A stretch of 64,000 nt of DNA from Spongilla lacustris (taxonomy: Eukaryota > Porifera > Demospongiae > Spongillida > Spongillidae): the NCBI GenBank assembly GCA_949361645.1, contig OX442436.1, positions 2,418,032-2,482,031 of the forward strand, given 5' to 3'. The translations under genes were made by a program, and so were the position numbers. Position 1 is the first letter of the stretch; the number at the start of each line of letters is the position of its first letter. Shown in pieces: positions 11,143 to 21,033 of this stretch. The notes beneath the pieces were generated by a model. That model saw only the letters and a program-made list of their open reading frames with translations, searched no databases and was not told where the DNA came from.

Positions 11143-11453
11143 TCCCTCTTCCCACTGTCACCATCACCTCCATACCATTACTACTTCGTACTATACTGGT
11201 ACACCACTCAACCTCACCTGCACTGTTCAGCTCATCCCACAAGTGGACACTCCTGTCATCTTTAACTCCTTGAGGGCTGGACCAGGAAGACAGATCTCCA
11301 GTCTCTCCTCTGGTGTCAACCAGATCACTGTACAGTTCAATCCTCTCAACACCGTTGATACAGGAGTGTACAACTGTTTAGTTAATGTTTCTGCATCATA
11401 TGTGGACACCTCAATAGCTGCCAGTTCTTCCATCACACCAATCACAGTGCAAG
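11143..11453 (+). pseudogene. Ig-domain exon 2 with frameshift
   Basis: The acceptor TGCTTTTCCAG precedes PTVTITS. A related exon at 13206 shows that one base is missing near 11180-11190, after which the frame resumes as LTCTVQLIPQVDTP and ends with VDTGVYNCLVNVSA and a GTGAGT donor. Both core cysteines survive in the shifted frame. Either a real pseudogene break or a sequencing indel. Confidence 0.6.
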
Positions 11454-11514
11454 GTGAGTAGTTGTTAGAGCAGATGACATCTGATGTTCACCACCCACCC
11501 CTCTTCCCTCACAG

Positions 11515-12210
11515 CTCTCCCTGCTCCTCAGGTGACCATCACTCTATCAGGAAGCTCCACTGCAGGAAGTCCATACACACTGACATGTAAATTGGTAGTA
11601 GTAAATGGACTGGTAGTTGCTCCTCAGGTAGCCTCGTCCCCAGGCCCTGTTTTATTAAAGTTAAAGGGGGGAAAAACAGGGCCTGGTAGACACTGCCAGG
11701 GTCGAAGCGCGCATGCGCTAGTTTGTCCCAGAATTCCTTTTGGAAACCATTCCGTATACTCGTCTGATTTCGAGTTCCGAGAAGCGGTGGCTTATTCTTT
11801 AACGAACGAAATCAGGCGAGCAGCATACGCCATCGCGAAATCAGACGAGTATACAGAAGGAAATTACGGTTACCCCAGGTATTCTGGGACAAACTAGCGC
11901 ATGCGCGCTTCGACCCTGGCAGTGTCTACCAGGCCCTGTTTTTCCCCCCGTAACTTTAATAAAACAGGGCCTGGGGACGAGGCTACTCCTCAGGTGATGT
12001 GGTTGAAGAATGGTGCAAGTGTTGTTAGAGGAAATGGCATTTCTGTGACTTCTGGAATGGCCTCAAGTAACACAACTACCTTCACTCTCCAATTCAACCC
12101 TCTCCACACATCTAATGGAGGACAGTACTCCTGTATAGCAAATGACTCCCTCCAAGTAAGATCTATCACAAGTCTGTACAATACCTCAGTCTATAGTCTT
12201 ACTGTTCAAA
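11515..12210 (+). CDS. Ig-domain exon 3 split by a MITE
   Basis: The exon reads APQVTITLSGSS and LTCKLVVVNGLVVAPQ, is interrupted by the 357-bp element at 11629-11985, and resumes VMWLKNGASVVRG through FNPLHTSNGGQYSC to SLTVQ and a GTAAGT donor. Removing 11628-11993 as an intron restores the domain exactly. Read without removal, the insertion is a multiple of three (366 nt with its TSD) but introduces a stop at 11895-11897. Core cysteines and Trp are intact. Confidence 0.7.
11629..11985. mobile_element. Non-autonomous Academ-like MITE inside an exon
   Basis: Ends TAGCCTCGTCCCCAGG match element A, with long inverted repeats (about 125 bp each side), and the 9-bp duplication CTCCTCAGG lies at 11620-11628 and 11986-11994. 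The interior keeps a short piece resembling the start of the family's helicase gene (compare GAAGCGGTGGCTTATTCTTT at 11783 with GAAGCGGTAGCTTATTCTCT at 6523), so it is a deletion derivative of a full element, though not of copy A itself. The duplicated target creates CAG/GTAGCC on the left and CTCCTCAG/G on the right, i.e. a possible intron 11628-11993. Confidence 0.85.
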
Positions 12211-12266
12211 GTAAGTTTGTACCCAGTCACATGATCAGTGCAGCTTACCCTAAGTGTCCATTACAG

Positions 12267-12832
12267 TCCCCCCTCCTACTACAACCATCACTGCTATACC
12301 TAGTCAGGTGGTACTCATTGGAAACAACCTCACTTTGACCTGTAATATCCAGTTGGACCCATCAGTGGACAGTACAGTGATGGTGAACAGTACATGGACT
12401 GCACCAGGAGGAGCCTTCATGGACTGGATTGTACTACCAGATCACACTGATCTTGACATCCCTGGGGACTGAAAATGCTGGGAACTATACCTGCTTAGCA
12501 GTAATGTCACCAATCAATAATCCACTCCTTCTTCAGGCATCAGGAATGCATGGGCGTACACAAGGGGGGGTCGATGGGTTCGAACGACCCCCCTCCCTCC
12601 CCAAAACAAGGTCACCATCACACTTAATAGTTTTACTATTTGTTGAATTTACTACATACACGCATGCATATAAATACGAAAGTGTACATGCAATACGCAC
12701 ATTTAGTAATGATGACATAATCCATAATTTTGCCTTACATCACGAAAGGTCACCTTTTATAAAATTTCGACCCCCCCCCCCCCCCCCCCCTTCTCGAAGG
12801 CTGCGTACGCCCATGGAATGTCATCTATTCAG
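12267..12832 (+). pseudogene. Ig-domain exon 4 with frameshift and insertion
   Basis: Begins PPPTTTITAIPSQVV, with LTLTCNIQLD and NSTWTAPGG, then the frame slips near 12425 and continues ILTSLGTENAGNYTCLAVM. The end of the exon is interrupted by the small element at 12549-12815. The putative donor is GTTTAAG at 12833, which leaves a phase mismatch with the following exon, so the true exon end is uncertain. Confidence 0.55.
12549..12815. mobile_element. Short non-autonomous DNA element in the Ig gene
   Basis: Short inverted ends CATGGGCGTAC (12549) and GTACGCCCATG (ending 12815), each followed inward by a G- or C-rich run (C tract at 12772-12790). Flanks share about six bases (GGAATG) as an imperfect target duplication. 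The GGGCGTACGC terminal type is common in hAT-like MITEs; assignment is tentative. Confidence 0.5.
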
Positions 12833-12888
12833 GTTTAAGCATTGCCGGTGCAAACAATTGTATCATTTGTTTCATATTATCATTTCAG

Positions 12889-13883
12889 TGCACACAGTAA
12901 AGATCACCACTTCAGGCTACACACTCACCTGTACTGGGGGGATAGTGGGGGACACTTCTCTTACTCCTGTGGTGACATGGAACAACTCAAATGGAGTTAT
13001 TAGCAGTGGAAACGGCATCACTGTGTCCAATGGTATAGTTACATTTAACCCTCTCCACACACATCTCCTGGAGGCCAGTACATCTGCCAGTCTACACTGA
13101 GCAGCTTGCCATTCAGCACAACTACGTCAGTGATCGTTCAAAGTATGTTTTTATAATAGCAATAATGAAATCATCACTCAATGCATGCTCTCTCCCTTCC
13201 CATAGTCCCTCCTCCCACTGTCACCATCACCTCCACACCCATCATTACATCATACTATGCTGGTACACCACCCAATCCCACCTGCACTGTTCAGCTCATC
13301 CCACAAGTGGACACTCCTGAACCACAGTGTGGTACAGAGGTGGACCATCACTGATAACTATTGATAACTACACCATGATCTCACCACTGTCCATCACCAG
13401 CACCTCCTCCTATGTCCCCACACTCATGTTTAACCCTTTTGGTACTGCAGACAATGGGTGGTACTACTGTAATGTCTCTGCCTAACCTCTGGCTCCTGGG
13501 GCTCCCAACATTACCTCAGTAGTGGGAGGTGGTTCACTGTCCCTTCAGGTCCTAGGTCAGTGGTACCAATACACTTCATTCATCCTCCCCATCTCTGCTC
13601 CCTCCTCTTCCATCAGGTCTTCCTGCTCCAAATGTCACCATCACTTCTTCCCTCCCTCCACCCTCTCTTGGTGCAATGTACTCACTAACATGTCAGGCCA
13701 TGATGGTGGCTAGTCTGGTCTTACCTGTTGGTCTGACTTGGACCAGGTCAGATGGCTTGTACATGTACCTGGGGACCAACAACACACTTACCTCATACAA
13801 CTGCACAGCTGTGCACGTGGTCTTATTAACATATAAGGGCATTAACAGTGTTGGTTCATCAGCTGCAGATGTAGCTGTGAGAA
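12889..13883 (+). pseudogene. Ig-domain exons 5-7
   Basis: Exon 12889-13140 has KITTSGYTLTCTGG and VVTWNNSNG, with one inserted base near 13060 before GGQYICQSTL. Exon 13206-13553 has PTVTITSTP, NPTCTVQLIPQ, a shift near 13320, VWYRGGPSL, GTADNGWYYCNVSA and an in-frame TAA at 13482-13484. Exon 13617-13883 is intact, with APNVTITSS, YSLTCQAMM, GLTWTRS, SYNCTAVH and NSVGSSAADV. Introns between them are 60-65 nt. Exons 2 and 6 are close relatives, pointing to module duplication. Confidence 0.6.
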
Positions 13884-13940
13884 GTGAGTTATGGCCATCT
13901 CCCCACACCCCATCACTTCACACACACCTACCCATTCACA

Positions 13941-14071
13941 GTCCCAGGCATCCAATGGTGGTTACGTCATCAGATAGTACCTCTGTGATCAGTTGGAGTC
14001 CACCACAGCTGACCTATGGAAGGCAAACAGGCTATACCGTCTCCATTGTACAACTACAGGACTATGAGATG
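13941..14071 (+). CDS. Fibronectin-III-like exon, cut by the gap
   Basis: After an ACTTCACACA..CACAG acceptor the frame reads HPMVVTSSDSTS, VISWSPPQLTYGR and TGYTVSIVQLQDYEM, the A-B-C strands of an FN3 domain (core Trp, then Tyr). It is cut by the 200-N gap. FN3 after Ig repeats is the usual order in adhesion receptors. Confidence 0.6.
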
Positions 14072-14271
14072 NNNNNNNNNNNNNNNNNNNNNNNNNNNNN
14101 NNNNNNNNNNNNNNNNNNNNNNNNNNNNNNNNNNNNNNNNNNNNNNNNNNNNNNNNNNNNNNNNNNNNNNNNNNNNNNNNNNNNNNNNNNNNNNNNNNNN
14201 NNNNNNNNNNNNNNNNNNNNNNNNNNNNNNNNNNNNNNNNNNNNNNNNNNNNNNNNNNNNNNNNNNNNNNN
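14072..14271. other. Assembly gap of 200 N
   Basis: Exactly 200 undetermined bases, the fixed size used by scaffolders. Sequence to the right (14272 on) is repeat-like and does not continue the FN3 domain, so adjacency and distance are not established. Confidence 0.98.
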
Positions 14272-14896
14272 TGGCATAGGAAGGGAATATAAAGTGCAGT
14301 GGCCACAGTACCAGTGCCCCCTCGGGAGGGTGCCGGAGGGGGGCACCCCTCCCACGCAGCCAGGGGGTATGGGGGAGCGCTGTAAGCTGCCCCATCAGAA
14401 TCTGCCAATGCTTTTTGTGTAGAAAAATTCCAAAAACTACGAAAAACTGTGACCAGTTTAGGTTTGTTTGTGATCTTGCCTGTGTGCATGAAAAAAAAAA
14501 AAAAAAAAATAGCATCGATGTATACAGTCAGGGTTGCTGAAGGCCAGCTTAGCCTGCCAGGCTGGACTGTCCACATGGCCTGGCAGGTCGAACCCTGACC
14601 CACAAGGAGGGAGTAGATTGTCACAACAATGCATGCCTCTATGTGTGCTTGACAGCTTTGACTGATTTCAGGGTGCTCTGTCTTAGTTAGGAAGGGAGCT
14701 ATTTAATTTACTGACTCTGTGTGGTATTGGCAGTATATTGGAAGTGCAAGTATTCTATTACATAAATGTAAACTTCGTGCCTGATCACATATACAGATGA
14801 AGGCCCAAGCATGTTTAATTCCTGTGTCAAGTGTTCCACATTACATATATCCTGGTGCATTTTATTGCAACTACCAACCATTTTTATGGAGGTGAA

Positions 14897-14928
<32 letters not shown>

Positions 14929-15310
14929 GGGGAGGGGGGGAAATGTGGGAAAACTGGGGGAGTTGGCAGATGGATCAGTTTTCTTAGAGTCGGATCGTCG
15001 TGTCGGCCATAAAACAGCGCGCTATACTCAAATCTCTGTATTTCAAAACTCCAATCACACACGCGAAACTTAACAGATACAGCTTCCTCTATCTAGTTCT
15101 TCTTAACAAGGGGTCTATTCAAAACACTTTATGGGATGTAGCAGTGTGTTGCATATTGGTTTATGTAACTGGCACAGTATAATCTTAATAATTATGTGTG
15201 ATATAATTGCAGTTTAATTAAGAATTAATTAATCATGACCGTCAAAGACCGGCTCATATTTTTGACGGTCAGCCGCCAAATATATGACGGCCACCGGCCA
15301 GGCATGTTGG
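14272..15310. repeat. hAT-like terminal fragments, G tract, no gene
   Basis: 14290-14400 has a GC-rich palindromic block (GGGGGAGCGCTGTAAGCTGCCCC) like the inner end of the hAT-like element at 30140-30190. 14527-14600 is a CAGGGTTGC..GCCTGCCAGGC terminus like those of the hAT-like element at 53631-54777. A poly-G run with one T lies at 14898-14937. 15240-15300 carries GACGGTCAGCCG / GACGGCCACCGG inverted motifs seen again right of element B (19690-19760), so element B landed inside another repeat. No exon supported. Confidence 0.55.
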
Positions 15311-15498
15311 TAGTCTGGGGACCCGGCTGATGGTTGTACTATCAGTCTGGTGACTAGCTCGCATCCGTTTTGTGCACTACTGCACGAATTCGTGCAGTAG
15401 CATGAATCTAATTTGTGCCCCACCTACGAGCATGTATGTCATTAACTATAAGCCATAGCATTATGAATAATATAAATCTTTACCACGTGTTTTTTGTA

Positions 15499-16625
15499 AT
15501 GGCCGATATACGGATGTTAGTTGATGCAATCCATTACGCTGTGGAAAGACTTGGGTTTACCGAGATAAAGAGCCTTCAGTTGGAAGTAGTTCTAGCTATA
15601 GCCACTGGGCAGGACGTTTTTGGAGTGTTACCAACTGGATATGGCAAGAGTCTTTGTTATGCCTGCCTTCCTATTTTGTTTGATCAACTGCGTAAGACTC
15701 AAGAAGAGCAACACTCGATTGTTATTGTGGTATCTCCTCTTACCGCAATAATTGAAGACCAGGTATGGCAATTAAAGGCTATTTAAAAGTTGTATGTTTA
15801 CAAGTCCATTGCTGGTCTTGCGCGCATGCATAGGTTCAGAGCTTCTCAGCAAGGGGATTATCGGTGGCTGCTGTGACCAGTAATACAACAAGGTGCATGA
15901 AGGAAGGTGTTGAAAGGGGTGAATACAGCCTTATATACTTCACCCCTGAGATGCTACTGGAAGTAAGAAAATGGCGTGAATTATTTCTAAAAAGTTGCTT
16001 CAAAAGTAGGGTTAAGGCTTTGGTTGTCGATGAAGCCCACTGTGTAAAGAAGTGGTACGTGTTTCCTTTAGCTGAATTAAAGCTCATATCACTATTTAAA
16101 CTTGTTTTCAGGGGTGAAACATTTAGAGGTGCCCTACTTAGAATTGGAGAAATAAGAAGCATTTTGCCAGAAAGTGTCAAAATTATGGCTTTGACAGCTA
16201 CAGCTACAAAAGAAGCTCAAAATACCATCATAAGAATACTAGGACTGCGAAATCCTAAAGTGATTGCTATTTGCCCTTGCAAGGATAATATAATGTTAGC
16301 TATTTCTTCATTCCTGACCATTGAAGAATCATTCAGTCCTATTTTGGTTAGGCTAAAAAATGAACGAACCAGGATGCCTCGTATGTTAATTTACTGCCAA
16401 CGTCAGGAGCAATGTGCAGATCTGTATCTGTACTTCAGAGATAGTCTTGGAAGTGACTTCACTGAACCCCCAGGCTCCCCAGATAAGTCAAAATATCGCC
16501 TTGTTGAGATGTTCACTGCATGTACAGATCAAGAAGTAAAGTCCCAAATTATAGAATCTTTTACAAATTTGAGCTCTCCTCTAAGGATTTTATTTGCAAC
16601 TGTTGCTTTTGGCAAGACTGAGTAA
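15499..16625 (+). pseudogene. RecQ-type helicase of Academ-like copy B, C-terminally truncated
   Basis: Exons 15499-15762, 15840-16054 and 16112-16625 join in frame (phases 0 and 2) to 330 residues. Motif I LPTGYGKS, motif II VVDEAHCVKKW, motif III ALTATAT and the start of the second RecA domain (MLIYCQRQEQCADLY, MFTACTDQEVKS, LRILFATVAFG) are present. The frame ends KTE-stop exactly where copy A has GMGVDFKSLGY, so motif VI (GRAGRD) and the zinc-binding end are lost in the deletion. Start taken at the ATG of MADIRML, equivalent to copies A and C. Confidence 0.8.
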
Positions 16626-17969
16626 CTGATTTGCATATTGATGCACTTTATCCCCTGTTACTTTTTGACTGAAATCATTGAAATGCAAAGGTAAGGTGTT
16701 AGCAATATTCCATGATATTTGTTGAAGAACCTTCTTTCTGTGGTCATCCGACCTCATCCATAATTGTTCTGCTGAGGATAAAACTTGTTCTGATGGATAA
16801 TCGTCCATAGAATTCATTCCCAGTATTTGCATGGCAGCCGATAAAATATGGCAGTGAACAACCAGAACAAAGAAGTCGTCACAGGCATTGTAATTATCCA
16901 TAGGATCAGACACCACATTTGTACGATTCAAAACATTACGGATTTGGTATAGTGTACCTTGTTCACCAGTGGATTTAGTACTGTAATAGTATTTCCAGAT
17001 CAACTACGGGTGAAGCAAGTATAGCAATTAGTATTAATTCAGTTTTCAATACAAACCTACCCTTAGAAAATTGACTTTACAATGCCAATCCTCTACAACT
17101 GGGATTATACCCAAAAGTTTTTTTGATTCTGACTGGCCATTTGATTTTATTTTTCATCCACTTCGCATTCTAGCTGAAGTCAATTGATCCCCACCTATCA
17201 AAATTTTGCGGAATGAAGCCTTTTCTTCTAATTCGATCTCTCCTTTGCTGTTAACTTTTTCCTGCATGTATGGGACACAAGGTACATATTGGTTGAGATG
17301 TTGAATTATAAAAAGCATATCATCCCCTTTGTTTTCATTTTTTGGTAGAACACCCAATGGAACCTATGAAAAAAGTTACATCAAGTAACATATATGATAT
17401 ATTGCAAAGGTACAAACTTACTACCACTGATTTAGTTGACATTTCCTTGTAGTACGGATGTTTTATGTGCCATTCACATACCTCTTCAAATGTTAAATTG
17501 AAAAACTTGAGGTGACTTACTAGCACCCTAGATACAAGAACTGCAATGTTTTCTTTAATAGCTTTGTCATCATAGGATGAAGGTAAAATGGAATTTGCAA
17601 TCTGCTGTACATTCTGTGTTCTCTCTTCAGATATATAAGCTAATTGTGATACATCAATGCGGTTCTGAACGGCATAAGAGTGGAAGTAATGTAATGAACT
17701 GTTCCTTTTATCTAACCGCATGAATCGAGTTTTACATGTCTTATCAATGTTGTCTCCACATATTCTGTACCCAAAATTTAGGTACATAGGGTTTACTATA
17801 CTAGAAACATGGTGGTACTTTTCTAGGACTTGTGGCAGTTGAGTCACCTGACATTGTAGTGGACCACTGCTGATTATTTGATTTCGTTTGACTTCATCAT
17901 ACTTACTCACATAATCTGCTTCATCATCATCACCGATATAATTATCATCACCATCATCATCACCATCAC

Positions 17970-18032
<63 letters not shown>

Positions 18033-18040
18033 TATTGTCG

Positions 18041-18123
<83 letters not shown>

Positions 18124-19504
18124 TCCAACACCACCACTAACCTTCCTTTTTGCATAATTGGTCCCATCAACTTCACCACCTTTACAATCACCATCACACA
18201 GGTCAGCATCATAACTTTCATTATCTGCATCTTCTAGGCCTCCTACATCATGTTCAGCGTCATTGACAATTTTAGGCAGTTTGTTCACATCGTATAGCTG
18301 TTTAGCCTGTAAAAACTGTAGAAACCGCAGAAATGCATAACAATTGATGTGTATAAACTCTAAAATGTGGCCATTTACCTGCATATCTCTATTAAGGTCA
18401 CCAATACTTGCATCTCTCCATTGCAAAACCTGTGAATCAAACATCTCTCCACATTTAGTGATCAGACGAGTTACAGATTTGTGTGATAATGAGATGTTAA
18501 GTTTTTGTAATCGCTGATATACCTATATGATAATGCTTAAATATATAAACTTACACTGCATCACACATACCTGCTTTCCACTATGCCCTGCTTGCAGGAT
18601 GACAGAAATGATCTTTTGAACTAAACACATACTTTTATTTCTGTGTTTAAGTAGAATAGATGCACACACACCCATTGTAGCCAATTTGTTTCCTTTAGTA
18701 CACCTTGTCTTTGTGCATGAATGTAGAATATTACTTAAAACAGGTGCATGCGTGGATAACTCTGATAAGAGGTCAGTCCATTTGAAATTTTTCAGGGTAT
18801 GTACCAAATTGGATTTCAGTACTGAATTGACCTTTTCAGAACACATATTCTTCAGTTCTTTCTTGAGTATGTAACCCATCTTTTTAATAATCCATTCTCG
18901 TATCTCAGCATCTTTAAAACATTGATTAACTAAATTTTTGTAACTTCCTCTTGCAAGAGCCTTTGCCATTATCTTCCTTCCTTTGGTGCTCATTACATAA
19001 CGGTACTGTCTGCGAGAATATTCGACAACAATCTGGATTGTGGTAAATATGTCATATGAGATGTCATTATATGCTTCAAGAGAATAATTATAAACAGCTT
19101 ACTGTAACGGGTATGTCTGAAGTTTTATCTCGTGATTGCATCAAGTTCATCGACCCTCCACCAGATACTGCAGTACTTTGTTCACGGCTTCTCTTACTTG
19201 CTGGATGCGCCACAGTTGTATGCAATGTTGCCTGAATTTTGCTCCTCAGTTTTCCCTCTTGTTTTACCATACTGGTGTAGGCATTAAAACATGCACGACA
19301 CATTTTACAGCTAACAGGATCAAATAAATCCTCAACAACAATATCGGCAGGGAAACCTCCTAGCGACAGCTCATCTTGCGCGAACATCCGCCATAAACGT
19401 ACAACGCTAGATGCAGAAGTTCCGTTAAGGCTCCGCCTTCCGAGTGGAAGGTTGGTAAGGTCATATCCACAACACAAACAAAGGACAGAAGGATTATCCG
19501 CCAT
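16590..19504 (-). pseudogene. Academ-like transposase, copy B, nearly complete
   Basis: From 19504 on -: zinc module exon (MADNPSVLCLCCG, CKMCRACFNAY), an exon of 18990-18570 (KALARGSYKNLVNQC, FKWTDLLSELSTHAPVL), an exon near 18520-18380 (LNISLSHKSVTRLI, QVLQWRDASIGDLN), an exon of 18310-17420 with a poly-Asp run and then YRICGDNIDKTCKTRFM, LHYFHSYAVQNRIDV, an exon with VPLGVLPKNENKGDDM and ILIGGDQLTSARMRSG (to 17154), a stop, LLGIIPVVEDWH and a donor, and a last exon with LIWKYYYSTKSTGEQGTLYQIRNV and NACDDFFVLVVHCHIL (to 16590). GDN-x-D and GGDQLT are the likely acidic catalytic blocks, as in DUF6589-type proteins. One stop (after RSG) and loss of the HFHAER / IPCDLHNEH end make it inactive. 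Confidence 0.75.
17936..18122. repeat. (ATC)n microsatellite inside the transposase exon
   Basis: About 60 trinucleotide units with a few interruptions. On the minus strand it is in the GAT frame of the transposase and encodes about 60 Asp with a few Asn and Gly. Flanking coding sequence is intact on both sides, so this is an in-frame expansion of an acidic linker. Confidence 0.95.
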
Positions 19505-19668
19505 ACTAATGCTAAATAGTCTGGGGACTAGTACTGTTTGTGCAGTGATAGGTAAACCGTTATCCACATTATTATATTCATGAGATTTCACGATACCAAC
19601 TAGTGCACAAAACGGTGCGAACAAGTCACCAGACTGATAGTACAACCATCAGTCGGGTCCCCAGACTA

Positions 19669-20343
19669 GCATGTTGGCGGTTCACGATTACTGACGGTCA
19701 GCACAAAAATCGGCAATTTTTGACGGTTACCGGACGGCCACGGCTGGCCGCGGCAACACTGCACGCAGCTGCGTTCATGATTACGTTGATGCACTCGTTT
19801 AAACAAGGGGCATTTTGGGGGGTGGAAGCGGAGGTGGGATATCTCGCATAACTCTACATGTACATGTACGGTAGTTACGAATTCGCGGTCTGGATTATGC
19901 ATTATATCCAAAGTTGGAGGAAGCACAGCTGATAAAAGTGGAGTACCTGAAGTGGATTTGTGCGCAGCACAAATGCGTCTGAAGCAACATTCAAAGCCAT
20001 TCGTACAATCTAAGCGATCAAATTTAAATTAAGATCAACCAGCTATGAATATATTGTAATACCGACCTGACAGGCCCGGGCTGTCAGGCCGGCCGGTCAC
20101 GGGCCGGACTCCAGCAAGCCTGACTTTCAGCAACCCTGGCCATGCAAGGCACCAAGACGGTAGCCGTTGTATTAAAACTACTTTGTATTGGTCGAAGCTT
20201 CTTTTCGAATATCGATCTTTTGTATGTAATTAACTAGTAGCATCCACGTATATCGTTACGTAATATGTGCGCGCTCGTATCGTTAATAATAATTATTTTT
20301 TTAAAATATTTTATTTTATTTCTAATGAAAAAGTGCAGCGGCC
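19669..20343. other. Flank of element B, no gene seen
   Basis: 19690-19760 has inverted GACGGTCAGC / GACGGTTACC motifs continuing the repeat split by element B. 20063-20140 is a GC-rich terminus (ACCTGACAGGCCCGGGC.. to TTTCAGCAACCCTGG) of the hAT-like type at 53631. No exon supported. Confidence 0.45.
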
Positions 20344-20437
20344 ATGGCCGCTGCTGCCGCTGCAACTCCCACGCCACTACTCAGAGTTGGAAAGGTTGAA
20401 GACAGAAGGATCGAGTGGTACATGTCTTTCAGCAGGT
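20344..20437 (+). CDS. Possible first exon of an unknown gene
   Basis: An ATG at 20344 opens MAAAAAATPTPLLRVGKVED, continues RRIEWYMSFS and meets a donor-like AGCAG/GTGAAG at 20438; without splicing a stop follows at once. The Ala-rich start with a hydrophilic continuation looks like a first exon. I find no following exon: the next sequence is a degraded palindromic MITE and a retrotransposon fragment. Low confidence. Confidence 0.22.
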
Positions 20438-20479
20438 GAAGTTCTCCAGGATAGCCAGACCTGGTCTTGTTCAGGATGT

Positions 20480-20660
20480 GGGATGAAGGCAATGGTGGTG
20501 TGTAAACATCATAGTCCTATATTTAGTAATTTTATTGTGTTCTTAGGACTCTTTTTTTTCACCTTATTTCCCTGCTTTTTACACAACCATTGTCTCCGAA
20601 TCCTAACGCCACAACTATTTCAGAGAGAATGTTGTTTCACTACTTTTTAGTTTTTAGGAT
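20480..20660. mobile_element. Degraded palindromic MITE (family of 4730-5020)
   Basis: Shares GAAGGCAATGGTGGTGT, AGTCCTATATTTAG, CCCTGCTTTTTACAC and TTTCAGAGAGAATGTT in the same order as 4730-5020 and 49620-49897, but the arms no longer pair well. Confidence 0.6.
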
Positions 20661-20925
20661 TATTACTTTTTATAAAAACAAATACAGTATGCAATCACAG
20701 AGAATTGATATACACAGATTAGAAGTTAGCTCCAGCTGTACAAGCAAAATCATGTCACTGCCTAGCAACACATGTCACTGCCTAGCAACTCCATATCCAT
20801 GTCTAATGTAATGCAAATGACACTTTGCAGCTGCTTACTACACAGGAGTCTAAAATGCAATACCCCACAATTGCACACTTTCACAGTTTTCATCCAATTA
20901 GATATTACGGATCCTATATATATCA

Positions 20926-20990
20926 TTATAATAATTATAATTATAATTATAATTATAATTATAATTATAATTATAATTATAATTTTATAT
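20926..20990. repeat. (TAATTA)n microsatellite, left of a retrotransposon fragment
   Basis: About ten hexamer units. A second run of the same hexamer lies at 21787-21826 on the other side of the fragment, so the two are halves of one target repeat. Confidence 0.85.
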
Positions 20991-21033
20991 AAAGATCAAC
21001 GTTAATACATACACCTATATGTACATAAAGTCT

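Larger units (their letters stand above)
6018..14071 (+). pseudogene. Multi-Ig plus fibronectin-III receptor-like gene, apparently broken
   Basis: Seven Ig-type exons and an FN3-like exon run on + in one transcriptional direction: 6018-6295, 11143-11453, 11515-12210 (interrupted by a MITE), 12267-12832 (with an insertion), 12889-13140, 13206-13553, 13617-13883, and 13941 into the assembly gap. Each Ig unit shows the strand-B Cys (LTCTG, LTCKL, LTCNI), usually a Trp, and the strand-F signature (GQYSC, AGNYTC, NGWYYC). Undisturbed introns are only about 55-65 nt with GT-AG ends and mostly phase 1, as expected for shuffled Ig modules. The FN3 block has SVISWSPPQLTYG. Four exons contain single-base frameshifts (near 11180, 12425, 13060, 13320) and one a stop (13482), so either this copy is a pseudogene or the assembly has indel errors. 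A secreted or membrane adhesion/recognition protein is the family expectation. Signal peptide and membrane segment are not visible here. Both ends are missing. Confidence 0.7.
15311..19668. mobile_element. Academ-like DNA transposon, copy B
   Basis: Inverted repeats of about 67 bp (15311-15378, 19602-19668) start TAGTCTGGGGACCCG. The 9-bp duplication GCATGTTGG flanks both ends (15302-15310, 19669-19677). As in copy A, a helicase gene on + (15499-16625) faces a transposase gene on - (19504-16590). A central deletion at about 16620 removed the 3' ends of both genes. It is a different subfamily from A: ends and proteins are clearly diverged. Confidence 0.85.

Noticed and set aside
17335..18444. 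A separate highly acidic Asp-repeat protein
   Set aside because: The poly-Asp run is an expansion within the copy B transposase; recognisable transposase motifs follow it in the same frame.
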